Assembly (NCBI RefSeq): GCF_900172275.1
Contig: NZ_FWFT01000002.1
Location: 372,001 to 436,000 of the forward strand
From: Pseudooctadecabacter jejudonensis
Lineage (GTDB): Bacteria > Pseudomonadota > Alphaproteobacteria > Rhodobacterales > Rhodobacteraceae
Reading direction: 5' to 3'
DNA length: 64,000 nt
In this document: positions 26,892 to 35,437 of the stretch, piece after piece
Numbering within the stretch: the first letter of the stretch is position 1
Layout of the letters: each line of letters opens with the position of its first letter
Program-made: the position numbers and the translations under genes
The notes under the pieces: model-generated
What the model was told of the DNA's origin: nothing
What the model saw: the letters and a program-made list of their open reading frames with translations, nothing else
The model's database searches: none

Positions 26892-29265
26892 TGGAAAACA
26901 CCTTGAGCAGATCCGCAGGCCGCGTGCGGGCCAATCGTCGCGCAGGCCAGAGGGCGGCCAGCACCGCGGCAACCACCGCGAAGACCGCAAGCCGCAGATA
27001 ATCCAGCGGGAAGAGGAACATAGGCAAGCGCCAGCCGAATGCCTCAACATTCACAACGGCCAGCAACGTCCACGCAAGGGCGAGGCCTAACGGCAGGGCC
27101 AAGGCGGCGGTCAGAAGGGCGAGGAGAACAGCGCGGATCACCTCAATCCGGCCCAGACGCGCGCGGGTCAGACCCTGCGCCCAAACGGGCGCCAGTTGGG
27201 GCAGGCGCATGGTGGCCAAGGTCAAAAGGCTCATCAGGATGGCAAACCCCGCCACGGCGAGGGTCAGGACATTCAGCGCGCCAGTGACGGTAAACGTACG
27301 GTCGAACACGTCGAGGGAGAACGCCTTGATCCCTGCCTGATTGATCATATTCGCCTCCGCCAAGCCGAAATCGTCGCGCAGGGCGATGGACAGGGGGGTG
27401 ACACCCTGAGGGTCCATGCGGACGCCGAAGCGCAGGGGCGTGATATCGGGATAGAGAGCCTCAAACGTGGCCTCGGTGATCAGCGCCTGCCCGATTGGGT
27501 TGCCGTAATCGCCGTAGATGCCCAGCACGTCGAAGGGCTGGCCTGCGATGATGACGGCATCGCCGATGGCGATATCGGCGCGACGGGCGAGTTGTTCGTT
27601 GATGGCCGTGCCCTCCCCTGCCTCAATCCTTGCCCATGCGTCAGGGGCGGATTGCAGGAACTGCCAGTTGTCGTGGTACGTGGCGTCCGGGGTGGGGCCG
27701 AAGATTTCGGACGGAACGCCGCGGATATCTTGGGTCGCGTTTTGGATCGGCAGAATGCGATCCACACGCGGTTCAAGATAGGCACGCAGGGCCGTGGCCT
27801 GTTCGGCGTCGTCGGCGTAGACATAAAATTCAGACGCAAGCCGTTGATCGAGGAACCCGGTGAACGTCAACCGAAACGAGCTGACCATGGTGCTGACGCC
27901 CACATTGGCCGCCATCGCTAAGAGAAGCGCCATCAGGGCGAGTGACAATCCTGGCAGTTGTTGGCGGGTGTCGGCCCAGAACCATTCGCCCATGACGCTG
28001 CGCGCACGGGACGCGCCAAAGGCCAAGACACGGTCAAGGATCAGCGGAAGTGCCAGCGCAGCACCGATCAGCAGCGCGGCCAACATCCCAAAGCCCGCGA
28101 CAAGACCATCGGCACCCCACGCCAGTGCTGCGGCAAGGACCAGCAGCGCAAGCGCCGCCACCCCTTGCCAAAGGCGGCCTTGTCCCGCCTGCATCGCCCA
28201 AGCCCTTGGGCGGGCGGAGGCCAGTAAGGGCATTTTTGACAACCGGTACAGTGAGGCCGAAGCCGCAAGCCCCGTGCCGCCAACCGCAATCGCCAGCCCC
28301 GACAACCACCATTCGGGACGCAATTGAAGCGTGCCTGAAACGGATGCGCCATAGAGGCCGGACAACGTCGCGGCGACATCCGGCAAAAGTGCGGCGGCCA
28401 CCAGATAGCCCAGCCCCACACCGATGGCACCTGCGATGATGGACAGCGCCAACAGCTCTACCGCGATCAGGGCCACCAGACGGCGCAGCGGAAAGCCCAG
28501 CGCGCGCAGGGTTCGGATGACGGGGCGGCGTTGTTCGAACGCCAGCCCAATGGCCCCGTGGACGATGAAAATACCCACCGCAAAGGACAGAAGGCCAAAG
28601 GCCGTCAGGTTCAGGTGAAAACTGTCAGTGAGCCGTGCGACGTCTGAACCTGCCTGCGGCGGGCGCGATGTCAGATCGGGCGCGATGTCCGCCAAGGGGG
28701 GCTGCGTCTTGGGCTGCACCGGCGCGACGATGAGGCGGCTGAGCTGACCCTCCAGACCCAAAAGCCGTTGCGCGGTGCCCACGTCTGTCAGGATCACATC
28801 CGGCGCGACCTCGGTCGAGGCTTGTGTGGCGACATCCAACGGCGGCAGGCGATCCAGAGTGGCCTGTGTGGCAAACAGGACGCCGGAGAGCAGAACATTC
28901 ACCGTCAACTCCCCGTCGCTAAGGTCGACGGGGCCGAGCCCGCCTGGCGCTGTCAGTGGATCAAGCCCGATCAGACGAATGCCCTCCAACCGGCCCTCTG
29001 CCACGGGGCTAACCTGCCAGCCCGCACGACGCAGGGCGATATAGGTGGACTGGTCGATGCTGCCGGTCGGGGAGGTGATTTGCGCGAACTGCCCCTCGCC
29101 TAGGGTTTCGGCGGCGGCGTCATAGGAGGCGCGCGCCTCGGCGTTCACGGCCTGCACGCCGGACCAAAGCGCCGTGGCCAGAGACAGGCCGACCACCAGC
29201 GTAAACAGCTGCAACGGATTGCGCCGCCAGTGGGACAAAAGTGCTGCAAGACCCGCGCGCGTCAC
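26881..29265 (-). CDS. FtsX-like ABC transporter permease (AttF/AttG-like fusion)
   Basis: A 794-residue permease with two FtsX-type membrane units. A first helix is at about residues 15-35 (LFTLVVGLSLATALWSGVQAV), a large periplasmic domain follows, then helix groups around 230-400 (LLSFAVGIFIVHGAIGLAF, ELLALSIIAGAIGVGLGYLV), a second periplasmic domain, and three C-terminal helices (VLTLAVAGFAILMSLLTLA onward). It works with the adjacent ATPase (4-nt ATGA overlap) like the LolCDE or MacB class, extracting or moving a substrate at the outer leaflet of the inner membrane. Substrate unknown. Confidence 0.87.
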   Translation of the reverse strand: MTRAGLAALLSHWRRNPLQLFTLVVGLSLATALWSGVQAVNAEARASYDAAAETLGEGQFAQITSPTGSIDQSTYIALRRAGWQVSPVAEGRLEGIRLIGLDPLTAPGGLGPVDLSDGELTVNVLLSGVLFATQATLDRLPPLDVATQASTEVAPDVILTDVGTAQRLLGLEGQLSRLIVAPVQPKTQPPLADIAPDLTSRPPQAGSDVARLTDSFHLNLTAFGLLSFAVGIFIVHGAIGLAFEQRRPVIRTLRALGFPLRRLVALIAVELLALSIIAGAIGVGLGYLVAAALLPDVAATLSGLYGASVSGTLQLRPEWWLSGLAIAVGGTGLAASASLYRLSKMPLLASARPRAWAMQAGQGRLWQGVAALALLVLAAALAWGADGLVAGFGMLAALLIGAALALPLILDRVLAFGASRARSVMGEWFWADTRQQLPGLSLALMALLLAMAANVGVSTMVSSFRLTFTGFLDQRLASEFYVYADDAEQATALRAYLEPRVDRILPIQNATQDIRGVPSEIFGPTPDATYHDNWQFLQSAPDAWARIEAGEGTAINEQLARRADIAIGDAVIIAGQPFDVLGIYGDYGNPIGQALITEATFEALYPDITPLRFGVRMDPQGVTPLSIALRDDFGLAEANMINQAGIKAFSLDVFDRTFTVTGALNVLTLAVAGFAILMSLLTLATMRLPQLAPVWAQGLTRARLGRIEVIRAVLLALLTAALALPLGLALAWTLLAVVNVEAFGWRLPMFLFPLDYLRLAVFAVVAAVLAALWPARRLARTRPADLLKVFSNER

Positions 29266-29918
29266 GCCACGCGCCCCGCCCGCAAATGCAATCGTCGTGC
29301 CATGCGCGCAGCAAGGCGTTCGGAATGCGTTACCATCAACAAAGCGGCCTGTGTCTCGGTCACCAGATCCAACATCAGGGTCATGACGGTGTCAGCCGTG
29401 GCCTCATCCAGATTTCCGGTAGGCTCATCCGCAAGCACCAGTTTCGGACGAGCGGCCAAAGTGCGGGCGATGGCAACGCGTTGTTGCTGCCCCCCCGACA
29501 ATTGTTCGGGATATTTGGTCAACTGGGCGGTCAGGCCCATGCGGTCGGACAGGTCCGCCGACCACGCGGCATCTTCGCGCCCCGCCAATCGGGCCTGAAA
29601 GGCGATGTTGGACGCCACCGTCAAGGACGGGATCAGGTTGAACTGTTGAAAAATCACCCCAACCTGATCGCGACGGATGGCAGCGCGCCCCCCATCATCG
29701 AGGGCACCGATATCGACACCCTCAATGTCGACCCGCCCGCTGTCGGGTTGGTCCAGCCCGCCTACCAGATGCAACAATGTGCTTTTCCCACTGCCGGATT
29801 CACCCGTTAACGCGAGTGTTTCACCAGCGTCCATGGTCATGGACACGCCGTCCAGCACGGTGATTTGCCCGTCGGGCCCGGGGTAGGTTTTGGTCAGATC
29901 ACTGACAGAAAGAAGCAT
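29262..29918 (-). CDS. ABC transporter ATP-binding protein (LolD/AttE-like)
   Basis: A 218-residue ATPase. Walker A is GESGSGKST, the Q-loop is GVIFQQFNLIPSLT, the signature is LSGGQQQRVAIARTLA and Walker B is LVLADEPTGNLDEAT. This pattern belongs to the LolD/MacB/FtsE branch, which pairs with FtsX-type permeases, as its overlapping neighbour is. The start MLLSVSDLTKTYPG at 29918 is chosen because the domain starts there; the ribosome binding site is weak. First gene of a three-gene operon. Confidence 0.92.
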   Translation of the reverse strand: MLLSVSDLTKTYPGPDGQITVLDGVSMTMDAGETLALTGESGSGKSTLLHLVGGLDQPDSGRVDIEGVDIGALDDGGRAAIRRDQVGVIFQQFNLIPSLTVASNIAFQARLAGREDAAWSADLSDRMGLTAQLTKYPEQLSGGQQQRVAIARTLAARPKLVLADEPTGNLDEATADTVMTLMLDLVTETQAALLMVTHSERLAARMARRLHLRAGRVA

Positions 29919-30074
29919 GGGTTTGGTCCGATCGAAATAGGCTAGGTCAGTAGATAGCGGTGCTGCGAGATTGAAAAGAGGATGCGACACCGTGTTTCGC
30001 CGTGACGTCAGACTTGGGCGGACGTTCGTCCGTATCATAGGGTCAGCGCAGATCATGCGAAAGGAACAGCGTCC

Positions 30075-31250
30075 ATGTCCGATATTGTCATCCTATCCGG
30101 TGCCCGAACCGCCATTGGTACGTTTGGGGGATCACTGGCGGGCGTTGCCCCGACTGATCTGGCCACAACGGTCAGTCGGGCCGCGCTGGACCGCGCCCAT
30201 GTTGAGGGCGGACAAATCGGCACGGTCACATTCGGGCACGTCATCAACACCGAGCCGCGCGATATGTACCTGAGCCGTGTGGCCGCGATGGAGGCTGGCG
30301 TTCCGGAGACCGTGCCTGCGATGAACGTGAACCGCCTGTGCGGGTCTGGCGTGCAGGCGATTGTGTCGGTCATCCAATCGCTGAGCCTTGGGGATGCCGA
30401 TTTTGGCCTTGCCGGTGGGGCCGAAAACATGAGCCGGTCGCCCTTCATACTGCCCGACGCCCGCTGGGGGGCGAAGATGGGGGATGTGGGCGGGCGCGAC
30501 ATGATGCTGGGCGCGCTGAATTGCCCTTTTGGGACAGGGCACATGGGGGTCACGGCGGAAAACGTCGCTGCTGAACATGGTATCATGCGGGCGGATCAGG
30601 ATGCGTTTGCCCTCACCTCTCAAGAGCGGGCAGCGGCGGCGATTGAAGCCGGGTATTTTAAGGATCAGATCGTGCCGGTTGAGGTGAAAATTCGGCGAGA
30701 CATGGTCGCCTTTGCCCGAGACGAGCACCCGAAGACCACCACGGCGCAGGCTTTGTCTGGCCTGCGGACGATGTTCCAGAAAGACGGCACGGTGACCGCG
30801 GGCAACGCATCGGGGATCAACGACGGGGCGGCGGCTTTGGTATTGGCGCGGGCTGAGGCTGCAGAGGCCGCGGGCCTGACGCCAAAGTTCCGCGTGTTGG
30901 GCTATGCCCATGCAGGCGTGCGGCCAGAGGTCATGGGCATTGGTCCCGTGCCCGCCGTGCGGATCCTGTGTGACAAAACCGGGCTGACTGTGGGCGATTT
31001 CGACGTGATTGAAAGCAACGAAGCCTTTGCATCGCAGGCCTTGGCCGTCACGAGAGAGTTGGGGTTGGACCCCGCCCGCGTGAACCCCAATGGCGGCGCG
31101 ATTGCGCTGGGCCATCCGGTGGGCGCCACGGGGGCGATCATCACTGTGAAGGCGATGTATGAGCTTGAACGCAGCGGTGGCACGCGTGCCCTGATCACCA
31201 TGTGCATTGGTGGCGGGCAAGGCATCGCCTTGGCGATTGAGAGGATCTGA
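30075..31250 (+). CDS. Acetyl-CoA C-acyltransferase (thiolase)
   Basis: A 391-residue thiolase that joins or cleaves acyl-CoA units. The nucleophilic cysteine is in NRLCGSGVQA, the second active-site region is NPNGGAIALGHPVGATGA, and the C-terminal cysteine is in CIGGGQGIA. The sequence is of the acetyl-CoA acetyltransferase / beta-ketothiolase type (BktB- or PhaA-like) rather than FadA. There is no neighbouring reductase or dehydrogenase, so pathway assignment is open. It is divergent from the ABC operon. Confidence 0.92.
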   Translation: MSDIVILSGARTAIGTFGGSLAGVAPTDLATTVSRAALDRAHVEGGQIGTVTFGHVINTEPRDMYLSRVAAMEAGVPETVPAMNVNRLCGSGVQAIVSVIQSLSLGDADFGLAGGAENMSRSPFILPDARWGAKMGDVGGRDMMLGALNCPFGTGHMGVTAENVAAEHGIMRADQDAFALTSQERAAAAIEAGYFKDQIVPVEVKIRRDMVAFARDEHPKTTTAQALSGLRTMFQKDGTVTAGNASGINDGAAALVLARAEAAEAAGLTPKFRVLGYAHAGVRPEVMGIGPVPAVRILCDKTGLTVGDFDVIESNEAFASQALAVTRELGLDPARVNPNGGAIALGHPVGATGAIITVKAMYELERSGGTRALITMCIGGGQGIALAIERI

Positions 31251-31273
31251 CGCAACCTATTCAAGTCGCGGCG

Positions 31274-32053
31274 TCATTTCGGTGATGGATAGTCCCGCAC
31301 GAATGTCAGTTTTTCATCGCTGTCCGACAGATCCGCATCGTACTGGTAGCCGCCGATGTTGAACGCCTTGAGGTCGTCCATATCCGTGACGCGGTTTTCA
31401 ACGATGTGGCGGGCCATGGCGCCACGGGCACGTTTGGCAAAGAACGAGACGATGCGCGGCTTGTTGTCTTTCACCTCCATAAACACGGGGGTGATAACGC
31501 GGAGTTTCAGGGCCTTGCGGTCAGCTGCGCCAAAATATTCCTGACTGGCGCAATTGACGAGGGTGTCTGTGTTTTGTGCTTCTCCCAGATCATTGAGGGC
31601 TTTGGCCAACGTGTCGCCCCAATAATCATAAAGCGATTTTCCACGCCGTGTCTTAAGCTTGCTGCCCATTTCAAGCCGGTACGGTTGGATCGCGTCGAGA
31701 GGACGCAGAAGGCCGTAAAGGCCAGACAGAATACGCAAGTGGTTTTGCGCATACGCCAAGTCATCGTCGGAGAGGGTTTTCGCCTCAAGCCCCTGATATG
31801 TATCGCCGTTGAACGCAAATGCGGCCGCTTTGGTTTTGTCGGCATCTGGCGCGGCCTCGAACGCTTTGAACCGGTCACGGTTGAGACGGGCAAGATCATC
31901 AGAGATCGACATGAGGTCTTTCAGTGCGCCCAGCGTCAGGTTGCGTGAGGTTTTGGCCAAACGCACGGCGTCGTCCTGAAAATCAGGTTGGGTCGGGGTG
32001 ACATCCACAGGATCCCAATCGAGCGATTTTGCAGGCGAGATGACGGTCAGCAT
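31274..32053 (-). CDS. yaaA: Peroxide stress protein YaaA (DUF328)
   Basis: A 259-residue protein starting MLTVISPAKSLDWDP, the N-terminal hallmark of YaaA, with FNGDTYQGLEAKTL, ILSGLYGLLRPLD, YRLEMGSKL and VNCASQEYF. In E. coli YaaA is induced by OxyR and lowers free iron during peroxide stress; the same role is inferred. A small inverted repeat lies 50-70 nt upstream of the start (32105-32120). Confidence 0.93.
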   Translation of the reverse strand: MLTVISPAKSLDWDPVDVTPTQPDFQDDAVRLAKTSRNLTLGALKDLMSISDDLARLNRDRFKAFEAAPDADKTKAAAFAFNGDTYQGLEAKTLSDDDLAYAQNHLRILSGLYGLLRPLDAIQPYRLEMGSKLKTRRGKSLYDYWGDTLAKALNDLGEAQNTDTLVNCASQEYFGAADRKALKLRVITPVFMEVKDNKPRIVSFFAKRARGAMARHIVENRVTDMDDLKAFNIGGYQYDADLSDSDEKLTFVRDYPSPK

Positions 32054-32104
32054 GGGCGGTCCTGTGGTGCGTTTCGGAGTTGATTTCTGAACTTCAGATA
32101 TGGG

Positions 32105-32120
32105 CTTTCGTTTGCGAAAG
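32105..32120. repeat. Short inverted repeat upstream of yaaA
   Basis: CTTTCG at 32105-32110 and CGAAAG at 32115-32120 flank TTTG. The position, about 50 nt before the yaaA start on the minus strand, would suit an operator or leader hairpin. The arms are short and chance is not excluded. Confidence 0.35.
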
Positions 32121-32193
32121 TAAACAGTTTGGCCGGGGGGTGGCGACTGAGATAGTTGGCCGCGTTTTTCGTGGCTGGTCGACCCTTCGGGGA

Positions 32194-32215
32194 GAGTTTT
32201 TTGGGTCAGATGAAG
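32194..32215 (+). repeat. 22-nt dispersed motif, copy C
   Basis: Reads GAGTTTTT-TG-GGTCAGATGAAG on the plus strand, in the gap between the yaaA start and the recQ end. It is preceded by the small stem CCCTTCGGG. No plus-strand gene follows; it faces the recQ 3' end. The other copies are at 2952, 44166 and 52594. Confidence 0.75.
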
Positions 32216-32293
32216 GGGGGCGTTGCGCTGCGGTTTGGAGGAGGCGTTAACCTTGATGAAGTGTGGCCGCCTGATTGTCCCGCGTGTCCGGGC

Positions 32294-34327
32294 CTAGGCG
32301 CTGGCGAGAACTTCGAGGAAAGCGGGGCCAAACCGTTCGGCGTATTTGGCACCGATGAGACGTTCCAAAGCCGCCTCATCTTGCGGTTTGGTGCTGGCGA
32401 CCTTGGCCAGTTGTGAGGCAGTGCAAGACAGCGGTTTGTCTGTGCCGTGAGGGCCCCGGGTGAGATCGGCCTGTACCTCAAGCAAGCGGTCGTAGATGGA
32501 GCCTTCGGCACGACCGGCGAGTTTTTGGCGGGCGGGGTGAAGGGCCTCGGCCTCACCGTTGATGACTTCGAGAAAGGCCGCGCCATATTTGTCGAGCTTT
32601 TTGGCACCGACGCCGCCCACACGGGCCATGTCGTCCAAGGTGCGGGGCCGTTTTTCGGCCATCTCGATCAAGGTCCGGTCGTTGAAGATGATGTAGGCGG
32701 GGCCGCCTGCTTGTTCAGCAAAGAAGCGGCGTTTGGCCTTGAGCGCAGACAGGAGCGGCGCGTCTTCTTCGGCGACCATTTGTTTGACGCGCGGCCCTGA
32801 GCGGGCGGCCTTGATGGTATCGCGGCGCAGTTGGATTGTGGCTTCGTCCCGCAGGATCGGGCGGGCGCGGTCTGTCATGCGCAGAGCGCCGTGACGTTCG
32901 GCATCAGGACGCATGAGATCATGGCCCATCATTTGCCGGAAAATCGCCTGCCACTGGACGCGCGAATAGTCGCGACCTACGCCAAAGGTCGGCAGTTGGT
33001 CATGGCTCCACTGTGCTATTTTATCGGTCTGGTTGCCCAGAAGGATGTCAATCAGATGGCCGGACCCGAACCGTTCGTCGGTGCGCAAGGCGGCCGAGAG
33101 CGCCATGCGCACGGGCGTGGTGCCGTCGAAGACGTCTGCTGGTTTGTCGCAAAGATCGCAGTGGCCGCAGGTGTCGGGCGCCTCACCAAAATACCGGAGC
33201 AGGTTTTGACGGCGGCAGGTCAGCGCCTCTGCCAGACCCAAAAGCGCGTTGAGGCGACCATGGTCCGCGGCGCGGCGTTCGGGTGGGGCCAAACCCTCGT
33301 CAATTTGTTGGCGACGGTAGCGGATATCGTCAGGGCCAAAGAGGGTGAGGGTTTCCGCAGGCGCGCCGTCACGGCCCGCGCGACCGATTTCCTGATAATA
33401 GCTTTCGATGGATTTCGGCAAATCCGCGTGGGCGACCCAACGGATGTCCGGTTTATCGATGCCCATGCCAAAGGCGACTGTGGCGCAGACGACAAGGCCG
33501 TCTTCCTGTTGAAAGCGCCGTTCGACCCCGCGCCGGTCCTCTGGGTCCATGCCGCCGTGATAGTGGCAGGTGGTATGGCCATTTTCCGCAAGCGCGCGGG
33601 CCAAGGTTTCGGTTTTGGCGCGGGTGCCGCAGTAGACGATACCGGATTGGCCTTTGCGGGCGCTGGCGAAACTGAGGATCTGGGCGCGGGGGCCGTCTTT
33701 GGCGGCGAAAGCCAAATGGATGTTCGGCCGATCAAAGCCGTGTAGGAAGGTTTCGGGCGCGGTGCCTGCGAACAGCTTTTCGACGATTTCGGCCTGCGTT
33801 TCTTCGTCCGCGGTCGCGGTAAAAGCAGCCAGCGGGACATCAAGCGTCTGTCGCAGATCGCCGATGCGCAAGTAATCAGGGCGGAAGTCGTGGCCCCATT
33901 GGGACACGCAGTGCGCTTCGTCCACAGCGATGAGGCCGACACCAATCTGGCGCAGCATATGTTGCGCACCATTGGACGCCAGACGTTCAGGCGCGAGGTA
34001 CAGGAGTTTGCACGTGCCCGCGCGCAGGGCCGCGTGGGCGGCCTCGGTCTCGTCCTCCGTATTGCCGGAGGTCAGCGCGTGGGCATCGACGCCGTTCTCG
34101 CGCAAAAATCGGACCTGATCGCGCATAAGGGCAATCAGCGGCGAGATGACGATGGTGACCCCGTCGCGCACCAAGGCAGGCAGCTGGAAGCAAAGGGACT
34201 TGCCGCCGCCCGTCGGCATGATCGCCAGGGTGTTTTTTCCATCGATGACAGCAGACACAATGTCTTGTTGGCCTGGACGGAAGCCGTCAAAGCCGAAGAC
34301 GTCGCGAAGGAGCGTGGCAGCACTCAT
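32294..34327 (-). CDS. recQ: ATP-dependent DNA helicase RecQ
   Basis: A 677-residue superfamily 2 helicase that unwinds DNA 3' to 5' in recombination and replication repair. Helicase motifs are visible: Q-motif FRPGQQDIV, motif I MPTGGGKSL, motif II AVDEAHCVSQWGHDFRPDY, motif III FTATAD, motif VI QEIGRAGRDG. Zinc-binding cysteines lie in the CRRQNLLRYFGE...CGHCDLCD region, and an HRDC domain is near residues 525-600 (LSALKAKRRFFAEQAGGPAYIIFND). A second HRDC-like tail extends to the C-terminus, making it a little longer than the E. coli protein. Confidence 0.96.
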   Translation of the reverse strand: MSAATLLRDVFGFDGFRPGQQDIVSAVIDGKNTLAIMPTGGGKSLCFQLPALVRDGVTIVISPLIALMRDQVRFLRENGVDAHALTSGNTEDETEAAHAALRAGTCKLLYLAPERLASNGAQHMLRQIGVGLIAVDEAHCVSQWGHDFRPDYLRIGDLRQTLDVPLAAFTATADEETQAEIVEKLFAGTAPETFLHGFDRPNIHLAFAAKDGPRAQILSFASARKGQSGIVYCGTRAKTETLARALAENGHTTCHYHGGMDPEDRRGVERRFQQEDGLVVCATVAFGMGIDKPDIRWVAHADLPKSIESYYQEIGRAGRDGAPAETLTLFGPDDIRYRRQQIDEGLAPPERRAADHGRLNALLGLAEALTCRRQNLLRYFGEAPDTCGHCDLCDKPADVFDGTTPVRMALSAALRTDERFGSGHLIDILLGNQTDKIAQWSHDQLPTFGVGRDYSRVQWQAIFRQMMGHDLMRPDAERHGALRMTDRARPILRDEATIQLRRDTIKAARSGPRVKQMVAEEDAPLLSALKAKRRFFAEQAGGPAYIIFNDRTLIEMAEKRPRTLDDMARVGGVGAKKLDKYGAAFLEVINGEAEALHPARQKLAGRAEGSIYDRLLEVQADLTRGPHGTDKPLSCTASQLAKVASTKPQDEAALERLIGAKYAERFGPAFLEVLASA

Positions 34328-34404
34328 GCGGGGACCATGCCTGTGTTTTTGTTACTGCTTGATTAAGGCACAAAGAATCACAGGCGTAGGGTCAGGGCAA
34401 GGTG

Positions 34405-34695
34405 TCAGTAACCAAAAGCACCGGCGTTGTTGATCAAAATGATGCGCAGCGCCTCAAGTCCCAAAAGGGCAACCAACGGGCTCAGGTCAATCCCGCCCAT
34501 TTGCGGCAGGATGCGACGGATCGGGGCATAGATCGGCTCCAGCAAGCGCGAGAGGCCAGACCAGACCTGATAGACGAATTGTTGGCGGAGATTGAGAACC
34601 TCAAACTGGATAAGCCACGACATGATGAAGTGGATAAAGATAAACAGGCGCGCCACGCCGATGAGCATGAGGAGGATGTCAAAGATAGATTGCAT
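34405..34695 (-). CDS. YggT family membrane protein
   Basis: A 96-residue membrane protein with two hydrophobic segments (IFDILLMLIGVARLFIFIHFI near the start; IDLSPLVALLGLEALRIILI near the end) and the family motif RLLEPIYAPIRRILPQMGGIDLSP between them. YggT proteins are linked to osmotic stress and division in some bacteria; the biochemical role is unknown. The start MQSIFD at 34695 is chosen over a long upstream in-frame extension that does not look coding. Minus strand, upstream of recQ. Confidence 0.88.
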   Translation of the reverse strand: MQSIFDILLMLIGVARLFIFIHFIMSWLIQFEVLNLRQQFVYQVWSGLSRLLEPIYAPIRRILPQMGGIDLSPLVALLGLEALRIILINNAGAFGY

Positions 34696-34810
34696 GGCAC
34701 GGGTCCTTTGGTCGCTTTCCAGTGCAGGTAAGCATGGAGAGGTTAAAGGGCAATGACTTTCCGTTGCGTTACGGGTTGACGTGGACGTCAAGCGTCGCAC
34801 ATGTGGCCGC

Positions 34811-35344
34811 ATGTACCCTTTCTTGCGCCTTGGTTGGACTTTGATTGCGTCGCGGCGATTGCCGCCGATGGACCCGCTTGACATGCATGTGTCCCAGCAT
34901 TGGGCACGGCTAAGCGATTGTGACATCTTTGGTGAGATGAACAACGGTCGCATTCTGACGCTGTATGAATTTGGCCGGTTCCAGGCGTCGGTACGAATGG
35001 GGCTTTGGGCGCTTTTGAAAAAACGCAAATGGGCCTTTGCGGTGGCGGGCACATCCATCCGGTATCGCAAGCGGATCACGCCCTTTGAACGCTATGAGAC
35101 GCGCACCAAGATTGCGACCTGGGATGAGCGGTTTGTTTATATCGAACAGGGGATGTTCAAGCGGTCGGGTGAATGCGCCAGCCATGTCTTGTTCCGAACA
35201 GCGGTGGTGAAGAACGGGCGCGCCGTTCCCACCGCTGAGGTGATGGAGGCCTTGGGCATTACAGCCCCGCGCCCAGTGCCCGCAGACTGGGTGCAGAACT
35301 GGATTGACGCAGAGGCCACGCGAACGTGGCCCCCTAAGCTTTAG
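34811..35344 (+). CDS. Hot-dog fold thioesterase family protein
   Basis: A 177-residue protein starting MYPFLRLGWTLIASR. The hot-dog fold is indicated by LSDCDIFGEMNNGRILTLYEFGRF, in which the Asp-containing helix start resembles 4-hydroxybenzoyl-CoA-type thioesterases (and the THEM6 group), then SIRYRKRITPFERYETRTKI and FRTAVVKNGRAVPTAEVMEALG. It probably hydrolyses an acyl-CoA, but the substrate is unknown. An in-frame start at 34781 would add 10 residues; the ribosome binding site is weak for both. Confidence 0.75.
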   Translation: MYPFLRLGWTLIASRRLPPMDPLDMHVSQHWARLSDCDIFGEMNNGRILTLYEFGRFQASVRMGLWALLKKRKWAFAVAGTSIRYRKRITPFERYETRTKIATWDERFVYIEQGMFKRSGECASHVLFRTAVVKNGRAVPTAEVMEALGITAPRPVPADWVQNWIDAEATRTWPPKL

Positions 35345-35437
35345 CAACACCTGATCGCTATTCACATCCGACGTCTCTAAATCATTGCAACGTTCTATAT
35401 TTGCCTGCTTACTGCGCCAAACAGGGGAGCAGGGATC

